Assembly (NCBI GenBank): GCA_045592985.1
Contig: JAZNVU010000054.1
Coordinates: forward strand, 1-45,941
Direction of reading: 5' to 3'
DNA: 45,941 bases
Origin: UMGS172 sp045592985
Lineage (GTDB): Bacteria > Bacillota > Clostridia > Oscillospirales > Acutalibacteraceae
Made by a program: the position numbers and the translations under genes. Numbering within the stretch: position 1 is the stretch's first letter; every line of letters starts with the position of its first letter. This document shows positions 1-6,286 of this stretch, piece after piece. Under the pieces are notes generated by a model. The model was given only the letters and a program-made list of their open reading frames with translations, had not been told where the DNA came from and made no database searches.

Positions 1-48
1 AGGAAGCCGAAGAAGGTAACTAAGAACTTCAAGAAGCAGGTGCTATGA
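1..48 (+). CDS. C-terminal tail of an unidentified CDS, cut by the window edge
   Basis: Reading from base 1, an open frame of 15 Lys-rich codons ends at TGA (46-48). A competing frame gives a shorter tail ending at TAA (21-23). No family can be named from so little. The Lys/Pro-rich end and the DNA around the stop weakly resemble the 3' end of the recombinase gene that stops at 1738, so a second related recombinase upstream is possible but unproven. The first copy of the dyad repeat array overlaps the stop codon. Confidence 0.3.
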   Translation, partial: RKPKKVTKNFKKQVL

Positions 49-112
49 CTATCATTTCTATGATGATAGATGATTGTCCTTTAGAAATGATTTATGACTC
101 TCTTTTTGGGAG

Positions 113-156
113 CCGAGCCGTCTCTATTGGACGATAGTCAGATAGAAACGGCTCGG
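113..156. other. Hairpin in the dyad array
   Basis: Bases 113-126 and 143-156 form a 14-bp inverted repeat with one mismatch and a 16-nt loop. GAGCCGAG is repeated at 171-178, allowing an alternative pairing. There is no T-tract, so a simple terminator is unlikely. Confidence 0.6.
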
Positions 157-181
157 AGACGCAGTCGGAGAGCCGAGATTA

Positions 182-268
182 GCAGGGCATAATACCCCGC
201 GTCAATAAAGAATCAGTAAGAAATGAAGGCTCGCGCACACCATTGACAGTGGGTGTATTATGCCCTGC
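182..268. other. Long hairpin in the dyad array
   Basis: GCAGGGCATAATAC (182-195) is perfectly complementary to 255-268. The pairing can extend inward through CCC/GGG and GTCAAT/ATTGAC (201-206 with 242-247). It is the longest stem in the array. No coding potential was recognised inside it. Confidence 0.65.
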
Positions 269-281
269 GGACTTTCCTTTT

Positions 282-355
282 AAGAGCCATATAGGGTAAT
301 TATAGATTAATATTAGATTGCATTTAACAATGACTTTAATTTGTATATGGCTCTT
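282..355. other. Hairpin in the dyad array
   Basis: AAGAGCCATATA (282-293) is perfectly complementary to 344-355, around a 50-nt AT-rich loop. The stem sequence is unrelated to the other hairpins of the array. Confidence 0.6.
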
Positions 356-441
356 GTATGATTGATGATTCACTTTTCGAAATGATATATTACCTATCTT
401 TTTGAAATGATATTTTGAAATTACTTTCATTCCCTAAAAAG

Positions 442-499
442 GATTGTGCTGACCGTCCGTTTGAGATTACTTACTTTTCGATATCATGTCAGCACAATC
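442..499. other. Hairpin in the dyad array
   Basis: GATTGTGCTGAC (442-453) is perfectly complementary to 488-499. It lies between two dyad-site copies. The loop carries a weak further copy of the dyad motif. Confidence 0.6.
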
Positions 500-627
500 T
501 CTGAAAGCAATTTTCTATGCTTTACGTTTTGAAATGATATATGACTTTCATTTCGAAATGAGCAAAGCGTTCCTATTTACATTTTGAAATGCTTTATGAC
601 TGTCATTTTGAAATGAGGGGGAGAAAA

Positions 628-712
628 TTTCGTACACAAAATTATTTTAGTCAGCAGATGATAAGACATTTTATTGACGAAAATACATCTATTATTACTA
701 TTTTCGTACACA
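628..712 (+). repeat. 11-bp direct repeat TTTCGTACACA upstream of the recombinase gene
   Basis: TTTCGTACACA occurs at 628-638 and again at 702-712, 74 bp apart, both in runs of A/T and in the same orientation. The pair could be operators for autoregulation or accessory recombinase sites. A possible promoter, TTGACG (674-679) and TACTAT (696-701), lies between them. Function is not shown by the sequence. Confidence 0.4.
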
Positions 713-784
713 GTTTTTTACGCAGTGTTCATGTCCCTACGCTTGCGTTGAAATAAAATTTTTGGAGAAAGGAGGCGGTTTGCT

Positions 785-1738
785 ATGTCAGATTCTAATG
801 ATATTACAGTGTTAAACCCGGGTTTGTATAAAAACCTACTTGCCCAAATTGAAGCTATCTACAAGCACAGTAACGAGCTTAGTTTTAAAACAAGAGCACG
901 ATATTTTGAGGCAACAAAAAGGTTCTGTAAGTTTTTAGCCGATAATTTTCGTCTGCAAAATTTCAAGAACGTGGAAGACCGACACTTTAAAGCCTATGTG
1001 GAACATCTAAAAGAAAATAACTCTGCTGCAACTATTCAATCCGATCTGTCGGGCATACGGTATTTTCATAGAAAGTCAGGCAGTAAGAACAGACTTTCAA
1101 AAAATGATAAGTTATCATTGCCTAAACGAGCAACGGGTGTTAAAGACCATTCGCTATTCGATGAAGAAATTGCGAATATGCGGCAACGGGCTATCCAAAC
1201 GGGTCGGCAGGATGCAGTAATTGCGATAGACTTTGCTAGTGAATTTGGTCTACGGCTTGAAGAAATCTGCACGCTGAGAGTTGAATACCTTATGTCTGCA
1301 TTAAAAACAGGTCAGCTCGTCATAAAAGGCAAAGGCGGTCAGACAAGAGCGATTGATTTGAGTGCAAAGCAACGAGGTATTATTACTGATTATTTGAACT
1401 ATGCCAGGTGTTCAGGACGTTACCCGAGAGATTATTTAATCTCAGGCAGTGAAAAGGGCAGCGTTCAACGAGAAAAACGCTCGTTGCAGAACTGGATGAG
1501 TTATAACAGAAAATACTTTACGGTAGAAAACCGTGAAGATTTAAGTGAAGACGGTAGAAAGAAGAGAACCGAGACAATCTCTTGGCACGGGCTTAGACAC
1601 ACCTATGCACAACGCACCTATGAAGAAGCATTAAAAGAAAGACCGAAGAAAGCTCGGAAGATTGTTAGCGAAAACTTGGGCCACCACAGAACCGAAGTGA
1701 CAAGAATTTACTTGGCTGATAAGCCGAAGAAAAAGTAA
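785..1738 (+). CDS. Tyrosine recombinase/integrase (phage integrase family)
   Basis: A 317-residue DNA breaking-rejoining enzyme. The N-terminal half (about 15-120) is a SAM-like core-binding domain. The C-terminal half carries the catalytic set: Arg157 in FGLRLEE, Lys181/183 in KGKGG, His268 and Arg271 in WHGLRHTY, His300 in LGHH and the nucleophile Tyr309. All are present, so it should be active. The ATG follows AGGAGG with good spacing. It is clearly different from the Tn916-type integrase 550 bp downstream: shorter, and lacking an arm-binding N-terminal domain. It ends in a Lys-rich tail. The dyad array immediately upstream is the obvious candidate substrate, which is inference. It may serve excision, element resolution or cassette movement. 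Confidence 0.85.
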   Translation: MSDSNDITVLNPGLYKNLLAQIEAIYKHSNELSFKTRARYFEATKRFCKFLADNFRLQNFKNVEDRHFKAYVEHLKENNSAATIQSDLSGIRYFHRKSGSKNRLSKNDKLSLPKRATGVKDHSLFDEEIANMRQRAIQTGRQDAVIAIDFASEFGLRLEEICTLRVEYLMSALKTGQLVIKGKGGQTRAIDLSAKQRGIITDYLNYARCSGRYPRDYLISGSEKGSVQREKRSLQNWMSYNRKYFTVENREDLSEDGRKKRTETISWHGLRHTYAQRTYEEALKERPKKARKIVSENLGHHRTEVTRIYLADKPKKK

Positions 1739-1782
1739 CTATTAATTAAAATGATGAAGGAAGAATTTAAATTGACGACAAT

Positions 1783-1947
1783 ATCCTGCTGACGAAAATT
1801 GCAGGATTGATATATAGGGACAAACAAAGGAAATAAAGGTCGGGCAATTCCAATGCCCGAAGTTAATGGCGGTGGCATCCGTCACCGCCCGTAAGGAGAA
1901 TTTATATGTTATATGTTTCAAGGCTAGCCTCCGGCGGAAATGGAGGC
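1783..1947 (+). promoter_or_regulatory. Hairpin-rich leader of the xis-int module
   Basis: Four small stem-loops follow one another: ATCCTGC/GCAGGAT (1783-1807), TCGGGCA/TGCCCGA (1840-1860), GGCGGTG/CACCGCC (1868-1889) and GCCTCC/GGAGGC (1927-1947). The third ends just before a ribosome binding site and the fourth sits inside a 15-codon ORF. None has a T-tract. The arrangement resembles a leader in which ribosome passage changes RNA folding ahead of xis. That role is inferred. Confidence 0.45.
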
Positions 1948-1953
1948 AAATAA
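1906..1953 (+). CDS. Putative 15-codon leader peptide upstream of xis
   Basis: ATG at 1906 follows TAAGGAGA (1892-1899) at good spacing and opens a 15-codon frame (MLYVSRLASGGNGGK) ending at TAA 1951-1953. It stops 17 bp before the xis ATG. The Gly-rich half is encoded by the GCCTCC/GGAGGC stem, so a translating ribosome would melt that hairpin. It is too short for family assignment. The good Shine-Dalgarno site and its position suggest a regulatory leader peptide. Confidence 0.4.
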   Translation: MLYVSRLASGGNGGK

Positions 1954-1970
1954 TATAGGAGGTATCGCCA

Positions 1971-2165
1971 ATGAAAGAGGTTCCAATTTGGGAGAAAACC
2001 ACTTTAACGCTGACAGAAGCCGCAGCCTATTCGGGCATTGGTATAAATAAACTAAGGAAACTGTCCGATAAGGTTGATTGTACTTTCGTGCTGTTCAACG
2101 GCACAAAGCGGCTGATCAAGCGAAGAAAATTGGATGAATATATAGAAAAGAATTATTCCATTTAA
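1971..2165 (+). CDS. xis: Tn916-type excisionase (Xis)
   Basis: A 64-residue protein with a winged-helix/MerR-like DNA-binding fold, as in excisionases of Tn916-family conjugative elements. The segment LTLTEAAAYSGIGINKLRKL (about 13-32) is the helix-turn-helix, followed by a basic wing (KRLIKRRKLDEYIEKN). Such proteins bind near element ends and bias the integrase toward excision. AGGAGG (1957-1962) precedes the ATG. The gene lies 126 bp before a matching integrase gene, the usual order. Length matches the family. Confidence 0.85.
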   Translation: MKEVPIWEKTTLTLTEAAAYSGIGINKLRKLSDKVDCTFVLFNGTKRLIKRRKLDEYIEKNYSI

Positions 2166-2182
2166 TTAACTTTCTTTACAGG

Positions 2183-2283
2183 CCTGTCAGCTCCGAAAGA
2201 GTACTTGTAAAGATAACGAATTTATGTTATAATATAGATACTATCATAGTGCTTTTCAATGCTGACAGGTATTGAAAGGAGCT
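2183..2283 (+). promoter_or_regulatory. Promoter of int with competing RNA pairings around its ribosome binding site
   Basis: TTGTAA (2205-2210), a 17-nt spacer and TATAAT (2228-2233) form a good promoter for int. CCTGTCAGC (2183-2191), upstream of it, is complementary to GCTGACAGG (2261-2269). The overlapping AGCTCC (2189-2194) is complementary to GGAGCT (2278-2283), which is the int ribosome binding site. Transcripts reading through from xis carry the left arm, while transcripts from the int promoter do not. RNA from the two promoters could therefore be translated differently. The pairing is visible; the control is inferred. Confidence 0.5.
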
Positions 2284-2291
2284 AGATAAAT

Positions 2292-3536
2292 ATGACTGCA
2301 AAGAAAGGTAAAGGTAGAAGATTAGATAAGGATCGGGTTACACTCCGCAAGGGTGAATCCCAAAGAGCAGACGGTATTTACGATTACCGTTGGAGCACTC
2401 CCGATGGTAAGCGCCACTCGATATACGCAGGTACCCTTGAGGAACTTCGTGAACGAGAAGAGCAAATCATCCTTGATAAAAGGGACGGCATTAAAACGGA
2501 GATTCGTTTGATAACGGTCAACGAAGTGTTTGATTTGTGGTGTGATCTGAAACGTGGTTTGAAGCACAACACTTTTCAGAATTACAAGTATATGTACAAT
2601 ATGTTTGTACGCCCTACGTTCGGTAAACTTCGTATTGCGAATGTCAGAAAATCCGATGTAAAGAGGTTTTATAACCGCCTTGCAGACGAAAGAATTTTGA
2701 CCATAGCAACCATTGACAACGTGCATACGGTTCTGCACCAAGTATTTAACTTGGCGGTGGATGATGGGTACATACGCCTTAATCCCACCGATAACATGCT
2801 GAAAGAACTCAAACAGTCCCACAATTTTCAAGTAGAAAAGCGAAAGGCACTTACTATCCCCGAACAACAATTGTTCATTAACTTCCTTAAAAATCATCCG
2901 GTATATCGACATTGGTATCCTGTATTTGCTATTATGCTTGGCACAGGGTTACGTGTCGGTGAATTGATAGGATTACGGTGGTGCGACATTGATTTGGATG
3001 AAGGACTTATCCACGTGAATCACACCTTAGTGTACTACAATCATGGTGATGGCAACGGCTGTTCCTTTAGTATAAACACCCCCAAGACTAAAGCCGGTGA
3101 ACGAACCGTACCGATGATGGATGATGTTAAAGAAGCATTCCTGCTTGAAAAACAAAATCAAGAGGATACAGGAGTTAAGTGCAAGGCAATTGTGGACTGC
3201 TATACGGATTTTATCTTTGTGAATCGCTACGGTGATGTTCAGCATCAAGGAACACTCAACAAAGCCATTCGAAGAATTATCCGTGACTGTAACGATGAAG
3301 TGTTGCTCAAAGGAGAAAAGGATCCCGTTCTGTTGCCGCCCTTTAGTTGCCACAGCTTGAGACACACTTTTGCTACTCGTCTGTGTGAGTCGGGTATCAA
3401 TATAAAGGTGATTCAGGATGTTTTAGGCCATGCCGACATCAGTACAACGATGGATATTTATTGCGACGTGACCAACGAACTGAAAAAGAAAGAGTTTACG
3501 AATTTGGGCGAATTTTTTAAGGACAAGCAAATTTAA
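2292..3536 (+). CDS. int: Tn916-type integrase (tyrosine recombinase)
   Basis: A 414-residue integrase, near the length of Tn916 Int. It has an N-terminal arm-binding domain (about 1-75; AT_DNA-binding type), a SAM-like core-binding domain (about 80-185) and a catalytic domain with Arg221 (GLRVGELIGL), a Lys in the TPKTKAGER strand, His354 and Arg357 (HSLRHTFATRL), His380 (LGHADISTT) and Tyr390. All catalytic residues are present, so an intact enzyme is expected. The ATG follows AAAGGAGCT. It is paired with the xis gene upstream, and the repeats just after its stop look like its arm sites. It integrates and excises the element of which this is the right end. Confidence 0.93.
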   Translation: MTAKKGKGRRLDKDRVTLRKGESQRADGIYDYRWSTPDGKRHSIYAGTLEELREREEQIILDKRDGIKTEIRLITVNEVFDLWCDLKRGLKHNTFQNYKYMYNMFVRPTFGKLRIANVRKSDVKRFYNRLADERILTIATIDNVHTVLHQVFNLAVDDGYIRLNPTDNMLKELKQSHNFQVEKRKALTIPEQQLFINFLKNHPVYRHWYPVFAIMLGTGLRVGELIGLRWCDIDLDEGLIHVNHTLVYYNHGDGNGCSFSINTPKTKAGERTVPMMDDVKEAFLLEKQNQEDTGVKCKAIVDCYTDFIFVNRYGDVQHQGTLNKAIRRIIRDCNDEVLLKGEKDPVLLPPFSCHSLRHTFATRLCESGINIKVIQDVLGHADISTTMDIYCDVTNELKKKEFTNLGEFFKDKQI

Positions 3537-3541
3537 TCTAC

Positions 3542-3571
3542 TACGCCAATGGTACGCCACTTACTACGCCA
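3542..3571 (+). repeat. TACGCCA arm-type repeats at the element's right end
   Basis: TACGCCA occurs three times, at 3542-3548, 3553-3559 and 3565-3571, about one helical turn apart and starting 5 bp after the integrase stop codon. Clusters like this next to an int gene are typical of sites bound by the integrase N-terminal domain. The role is inferred from position. Confidence 0.5.
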
Positions 3572-3930
3572 AAATGCCGCACAGATACAAAGGGTTATAT
3601 TCTGTGCTGTAAAAACGGCTTACAAAGACAACTTGGAACCATTGGAGTTTTGTACACTTAGGTATTGTTTTGTAACTTCGGGGGCAGAGGTCCCCACGAT
3701 GAAGCCGTTAGACTAATAAAACCCTTTATTTATGCGGGTTTTCGGGGTGTTAAACGAGTGAAAAAATCGTGTTTACCCCAGTTTTACCCCAGTAGAAATC
3801 CATTTACAGACAAGGCGTCACAGAAATGTGGTGCCTTGTCTGTATTGTGCAACGAAGACACCCTATGACCGTAAAAAGTCATAGGGTGTCTTTTTATAGA
3901 TTCCTGTTGTAGAAAAAATATGCTCATTAT
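3572..3930. other. Non-coding element/chromosome boundary region
   Basis: No convincing gene. The stretch contains an AAAACCC/GGGTTTT hairpin (3718-3742), a perfect tandem 11-bp repeat TTTACCCCAGT (3772-3793), a hairpin CAGACAAGGC/GCCTTGTCTG (3807-3842) and a terminator. The right attachment site probably lies here, but the left end is outside the window, so the core repeat cannot be identified. Confidence 0.45.
3857..3895 (+). terminator. Rho-independent terminator
   Basis: GACACCCTATGAC and its complement (3857-3869, 3878-3890) form a perfect 13-bp stem with an 8-nt loop, followed by TTTTT. It would stop plus-strand transcripts leaving the integrase region before they run into the minus-strand genes. 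Confidence 0.8.
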
Positions 3931-4164
3931 TTATTCAACGACGCTGTCTTCTGAAAAGAGTTGCTGCACCAGGTCGGTTGCTTCTTGCATTTTGTCGGCA
4001 GGAACATATACTTGTAATATTTCATGTACTGCGGTTTTGATGGTTATAACGGCACCGTATACAGGCATTGTTATACAGGGAATGTCATTGTTCTTTAGTA
4101 CTTCCACGAGCATTTTTGCCCACATTTCTTCTTTTTCGGTTAAGAATTCGTATCCGTTTTCCAT
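3931..4164 (-). CDS. DUF2007-like small protein
   Basis: A 77-residue soluble protein. Residues 10-70 read as a small alpha/beta fold: an Asp/Glu-rich helix, the strand-like segment IPCITMPVYGAVI, then LQVYVPADKMQEATDLVQQL. This pattern fits the DUF2007 (putative signal-transducing) family, whose members are of similar length and unknown function. There is no signal peptide or membrane segment. The ATG follows AAAGGAG at ideal spacing. It is the first chromosomal gene after the mobile element. Its own promoter was not recognised. The family call comes from overall pattern, not a diagnostic motif. Confidence 0.6.
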   Translation of the reverse strand: MENGYEFLTEKEEMWAKMLVEVLKNNDIPCITMPVYGAVITIKTAVHEILQVYVPADKMQEATDLVQQLFSEDSVVE

Positions 4165-4244
4165 AATTACTCCTTTCTACTTATTACCTAATCGACAAGT
4201 TTCAAGAGAATAGTGAAAAGTGAAGAGTTAATAGTGAAAAAGTA

Positions 4245-4278
4245 AAAACGACAAGTTTCGACAGAAACTTGTCGTTTT
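4245..4278 (-). terminator. Terminator after the tRNA genes
   Basis: AAAACGACAAGTTTC (4245-4259) is a perfect inverted repeat of 4264-4278 with a 4-nt loop. On the minus strand it is followed by TTTTTAC, and it begins right after the tRNA-Trp 3' end. It may work in both directions. Confidence 0.8.
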
Positions 4279-4279
4279 C

Positions 4280-4355
4280 TGGCAGGGGCAGAAGGAATCG
4301 AACCCTCCGCACTCGGTTTTGGAGACCGATGCTCTACCTGCTGAGCTATACCCCT
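4280..4355 (-). tRNA. tRNA-Trp (CCA anticodon)
   Basis: The minus strand folds as a complete cloverleaf: a 7-bp acceptor AGGGGTA/TGCCCCT, a D-arm with AGCTCAG, the anticodon loop CTCCAAA (CCA, tryptophan), a T-arm with GTTCGATTC, discriminator G and an encoded CCA end. 76 nt. It is co-oriented with the next tRNA and followed by a terminator. Confidence 0.95.
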
Positions 4356-4415
4356 ATCTTTTATGGGAGGATACCCTCCGTTATGTAAAACGGGTTGCCC
4401 CGATTTATAGCGATG

Positions 4416-4492
4416 TGGTGGGCCTTCGGGGGTTCGAACCCGGGACCTACCGGTTATGAGCCGGTTGCTCTAACCAACTGAGCTAAAGGCCC
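4416..4492 (-). tRNA. tRNA with CAT anticodon (Met or Ile2)
   Basis: A complete cloverleaf with acceptor GGGCCTT/AAGGCCC, a D-arm with TAGCTCAGTTGGTTAGAGC, the anticodon loop CTCATAA, a T-arm with GTTCGAACC, discriminator A and an encoded CCA end; 77 nt. The start and D-arm resemble Firmicutes tRNA-Ile2, whose CAT is modified to lysidine, as much as elongator tRNA-Met. It lacks an initiator-type mismatched first acceptor pair. The amino acid therefore remains open between Met and Ile. Confidence 0.92.
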
Positions 4493-4569
4493 ACATCTTT
4501 AAGCGCCTAATTATTATATCATAAAATCGGCGTTTGTCAACAACAAATTTTGCGGTACTGTAAAAATAT

Positions 4570-4602
4570 TTAGTGTGACAGGATTTGAACTTGCCACACT
4601 AA
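4570..4602 (-). terminator. Terminator overlapping the end of the PASTA lipoprotein gene
   Basis: An 11-bp stem (4570-4580 with 4592-4602, one G-T pair) with an 11-nt loop is followed on the minus strand by ATATTTTTA. The stem includes the stop codon of the gene. The loop reads GTTCAAATC, like a tRNA T-loop, but no other tRNA parts are present. Confidence 0.65.
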
Positions 4603-5630
4603 GAATCTACACCGATAACATGATCAAAAAGGTCGTTGCTTTTTGTGATTTTTACAGTTTTGTTTACCATGTTGATGTTGCAGGTGAAAGCATCTGAAGA
4701 CTCACCGTTTACAAAGTTTATTCTGATATACGCTGTAACATCTTTGCTGTGAGAATCGATTTTAAACTCGAATTCTCCTTGGCGGATGTTAGCATCAAAA
4801 ACAGGCGTTTCCGCTGTGATTACGCCATCTACCGCCACAGTTAAAAACATATCCTTGTATTCATCTTCAAAAATGAGGTTAAGCAGTTGCTCCTTTATTT
4901 TAAGCGTGTATTCATAAAGAGGCGTACCTGTACTTACTGTCAGATTGACAACTGTGCCTTTTTCTCGTTTTGTTCCCGCAGTGAGTGATTGACCTATAAC
5001 TATGTCCTTAGCCGAGGTGCTGTCACTGTAAATGATTTCGCCCACAGTAAAGCCGTCCTTTTCAAGCACTTCTTTGGCAGCATCAAGCGAGAGATTTTTG
5101 TAGTCCCCGACGGTGCACATAATAATTTCAGGCCCTGCGCTGATATAAAGGTCAACAATATCGTTTGAAGAAATTTGCGCACCGTGTGCCGGTATTGTTG
5201 TAATAACAATGTTCTTTTGAATCTCTTGGTTAGTTTCAAATATCTCGTTGAATTTAATACCGTAGCGGGTTAGTAAAATTTTTGCGTCCTGAACATTAAG
5301 TCCGCTAAGTTGCGGTAATTCAACGGTTTCTGCACCCGCGCAAACCACCAATGTGACAGGGTGACTTTTTACAATTGTTTTACCTGCCTCAGTGTCTTGG
5401 GAAATTATAGTGCCTTCGGTGTGTGAATTGCTTTTTTTATATTGAACATTAAACTTGAAATCTGAATAATTTTCGTTTGATATTACTTCATCATAATTCA
5501 TACCGCAAAAATCAGGGACGGTCAGTTTATTGGTCATGATTTGTTTGGCTTTATCAAATGAACATCCGACCGAGCTGAGCAAAAGACACATTGTCAAAAT
5601 AAAAACGGCTGTTTTAAGGAAGTTTTTCAT
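4599..5630 (-). CDS. Secreted lipoprotein with three PASTA domains
   Basis: 343 residues. The N-terminus is a lipoprotein signal (MKNFLKTAVFILTMCLLLSS followed by VGC), so it should be lipid-anchored outside the membrane. Three PASTA-like repeats follow at about 36-98, 99-168 and 170-235, each with the V/LPxLxG-type start and a closing VxLxVSxG strand. The last 100 residues are an unassigned beta-rich domain. PASTA domains bind muropeptides and lipid II and normally cap Ser/Thr kinases or PBPs. Here there is neither a kinase nor a transpeptidase domain. GAGAGG precedes the ATG. It is a single-gene unit with its own terminator. A wall-sensing or scaffolding role is inference. Confidence 0.75.
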   Translation of the reverse strand: MKNFLKTAVFILTMCLLLSSVGCSFDKAKQIMTNKLTVPDFCGMNYDEVISNENYSDFKFNVQYKKSNSHTEGTIISQDTEAGKTIVKSHPVTLVVCAGAETVELPQLSGLNVQDAKILLTRYGIKFNEIFETNQEIQKNIVITTIPAHGAQISSNDIVDLYISAGPEIIMCTVGDYKNLSLDAAKEVLEKDGFTVGEIIYSDSTSAKDIVIGQSLTAGTKREKGTVVNLTVSTGTPLYEYTLKIKEQLLNLIFEDEYKDMFLTVAVDGVITAETPVFDANIRQGEFEFKIDSHSKDVTAYIRINFVNGESSDAFTCNINMVNKTVKITKSNDLFDHVIGVDS

Positions 5631-5690
5631 ATATTACCTCTCGTTAGGTTTGTTGCTGTTTCACCGATTTGTGTACAATCTCAGTATAAT

Positions 5691-5719
5691 AAAAACCTCT
5701 GTTGTTGTCAACAGAGGTT
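5691..5719 (-). terminator. Terminator after mscL
   Basis: AACCTCTGTTG (5694-5704) pairs with CAACAGAGGTT (5709-5719). On the minus strand the stem is followed by TTTATTAT, 18 bp after the mscL stop. Confidence 0.8.
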
Positions 5720-5736
5720 GGTGTTTCGTATTGAGA

Positions 5737-6210
5737 TTATTCGGCAAGTTCAGAGGTGCAGTGTGCACAACGGGTAGCGTCAATAGCAATTTCAGATTTG
5801 CAGAAAGGACAAACCTTGGTGGTAGGTGCTGCTTCTTCTGCGGCTTCCTCTTCTTTTTTCTTGCGAAGAGCCTCAAGTTTTTTCTTGGTGCCCATCATAA
5901 CTTTGATAACAAAGAAGATTGAGATGGCGATAAGAAGGAAATCTATGATGGTCTGGATAAACACACCGTATGTAATAGCGATTTCGGGTTTAACTACGGT
6001 TTCACCTTCCATAACTGCTTCTACAAGAACATGCTTCATGCTCTTTAAGTCAACATCGCCGGTGATAAGTGCGATGCAAGGGTTGATAATGTCGGCAACA
6101 AGTGAAGAAACGATTGCTTTAAAAGCAGTACCGATTACAACACCGACAGCCATGTCGATAATGTTGCCCTGGCTGATAAATTCTTTAAATTCCTGGAAAA
6201 ACTTTTTCAT
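5737..6210 (-). CDS. mscL: Large-conductance mechanosensitive channel MscL with C-terminal zinc ribbon
   Basis: A pentameric emergency-release channel of the cytoplasmic membrane. The N-terminus MKKFFQEFKEFISQGNIIDM leads into TM1 (AVGVVIGTAFKAIVSSLVAD), a short periplasmic loop and TM2 (about 78-100, FIQTIIDFLLIAISIFFVI). The Lys/Glu-rich helical bundle then runs into a CPFC...CAHC zinc ribbon (about 136-151), an addition to the classic channel. The start was placed at 6210 because the upstream ATG at 6231 would put the AAAGGAG ribosome binding site inside the coding region. It is monocistronic with its own terminator. Confidence 0.92.
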   Translation of the reverse strand: MKKFFQEFKEFISQGNIIDMAVGVVIGTAFKAIVSSLVADIINPCIALITGDVDLKSMKHVLVEAVMEGETVVKPEIAITYGVFIQTIIDFLLIAISIFFVIKVMMGTKKKLEALRKKKEEEAAEEAAPTTKVCPFCKSEIAIDATRCAHCTSELAE

Positions 6211-6286
6211 AAAGACAACTCCTTTATTCATTTTAATCTATATTATCACATAATTCTGCATTTTTCTACATTTTTATTTAAAAAAA

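Larger units (their letters stand above)
44..615 (+). repeat. Array of about 32-bp dyad sites, candidate recombinase or protein-binding sites
   Basis: A motif with 11-nt arms around a 10- or 11-nt centre recurs in one orientation: left arm TTTTGAAATGA, centre usually containing TATGACT, right arm TCATTTCGAAA. The best copy is 527-558, where left arm and reverse-complemented right arm differ at one base. Others are 582-613, 80-111, 375-407 (11-nt centre), a half-copy at 44-60 and a centre-deleted copy at 413-431. The GAAATG cores come in pairs 24-25 bp apart. Long unique hairpins lie between copies. The 11-10-11 geometry fits a tyrosine-recombinase core site, and such a recombinase is encoded just downstream, but this link is inferred. 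Confidence 0.55.

Noticed and set aside
179..430. 83-codon minus-strand open frame in the repeat array
   Set aside because: It runs through two long hairpins and dyad-site copies, has no ribosome binding site and a composition unlike a protein.
44..615. CRISPR array
   Set aside because: Repeats are imperfect, irregularly spaced, and the intervening segments are hairpins of unequal length; no cas genes are present.
3665..3868. Open frame between the integrase gene and its terminator
   Set aside because: It covers the tandem repeat and two hairpins, and no ribosome binding site or family resemblance was seen.
4280..4492. tRNA-Trp or the CAT tRNA as attachment site of the mobile element
   Set aside because: A terminator and a chromosomal gene lie between the element and the tRNAs, and no duplicated tRNA 3' end was found near the integrase gene.
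4570..4602. Remnant of a third tRNA (T-arm-like loop GTTCAAATC)
   Set aside because: No D-arm, anticodon arm or acceptor partner exists nearby; the hairpin plus T-run is explained as the terminator of the PASTA gene.
5756..6253. 165-codon plus-strand open frame opposite mscL
   Set aside because: It is antisense to a well-conserved channel gene and shows no recognisable protein features.
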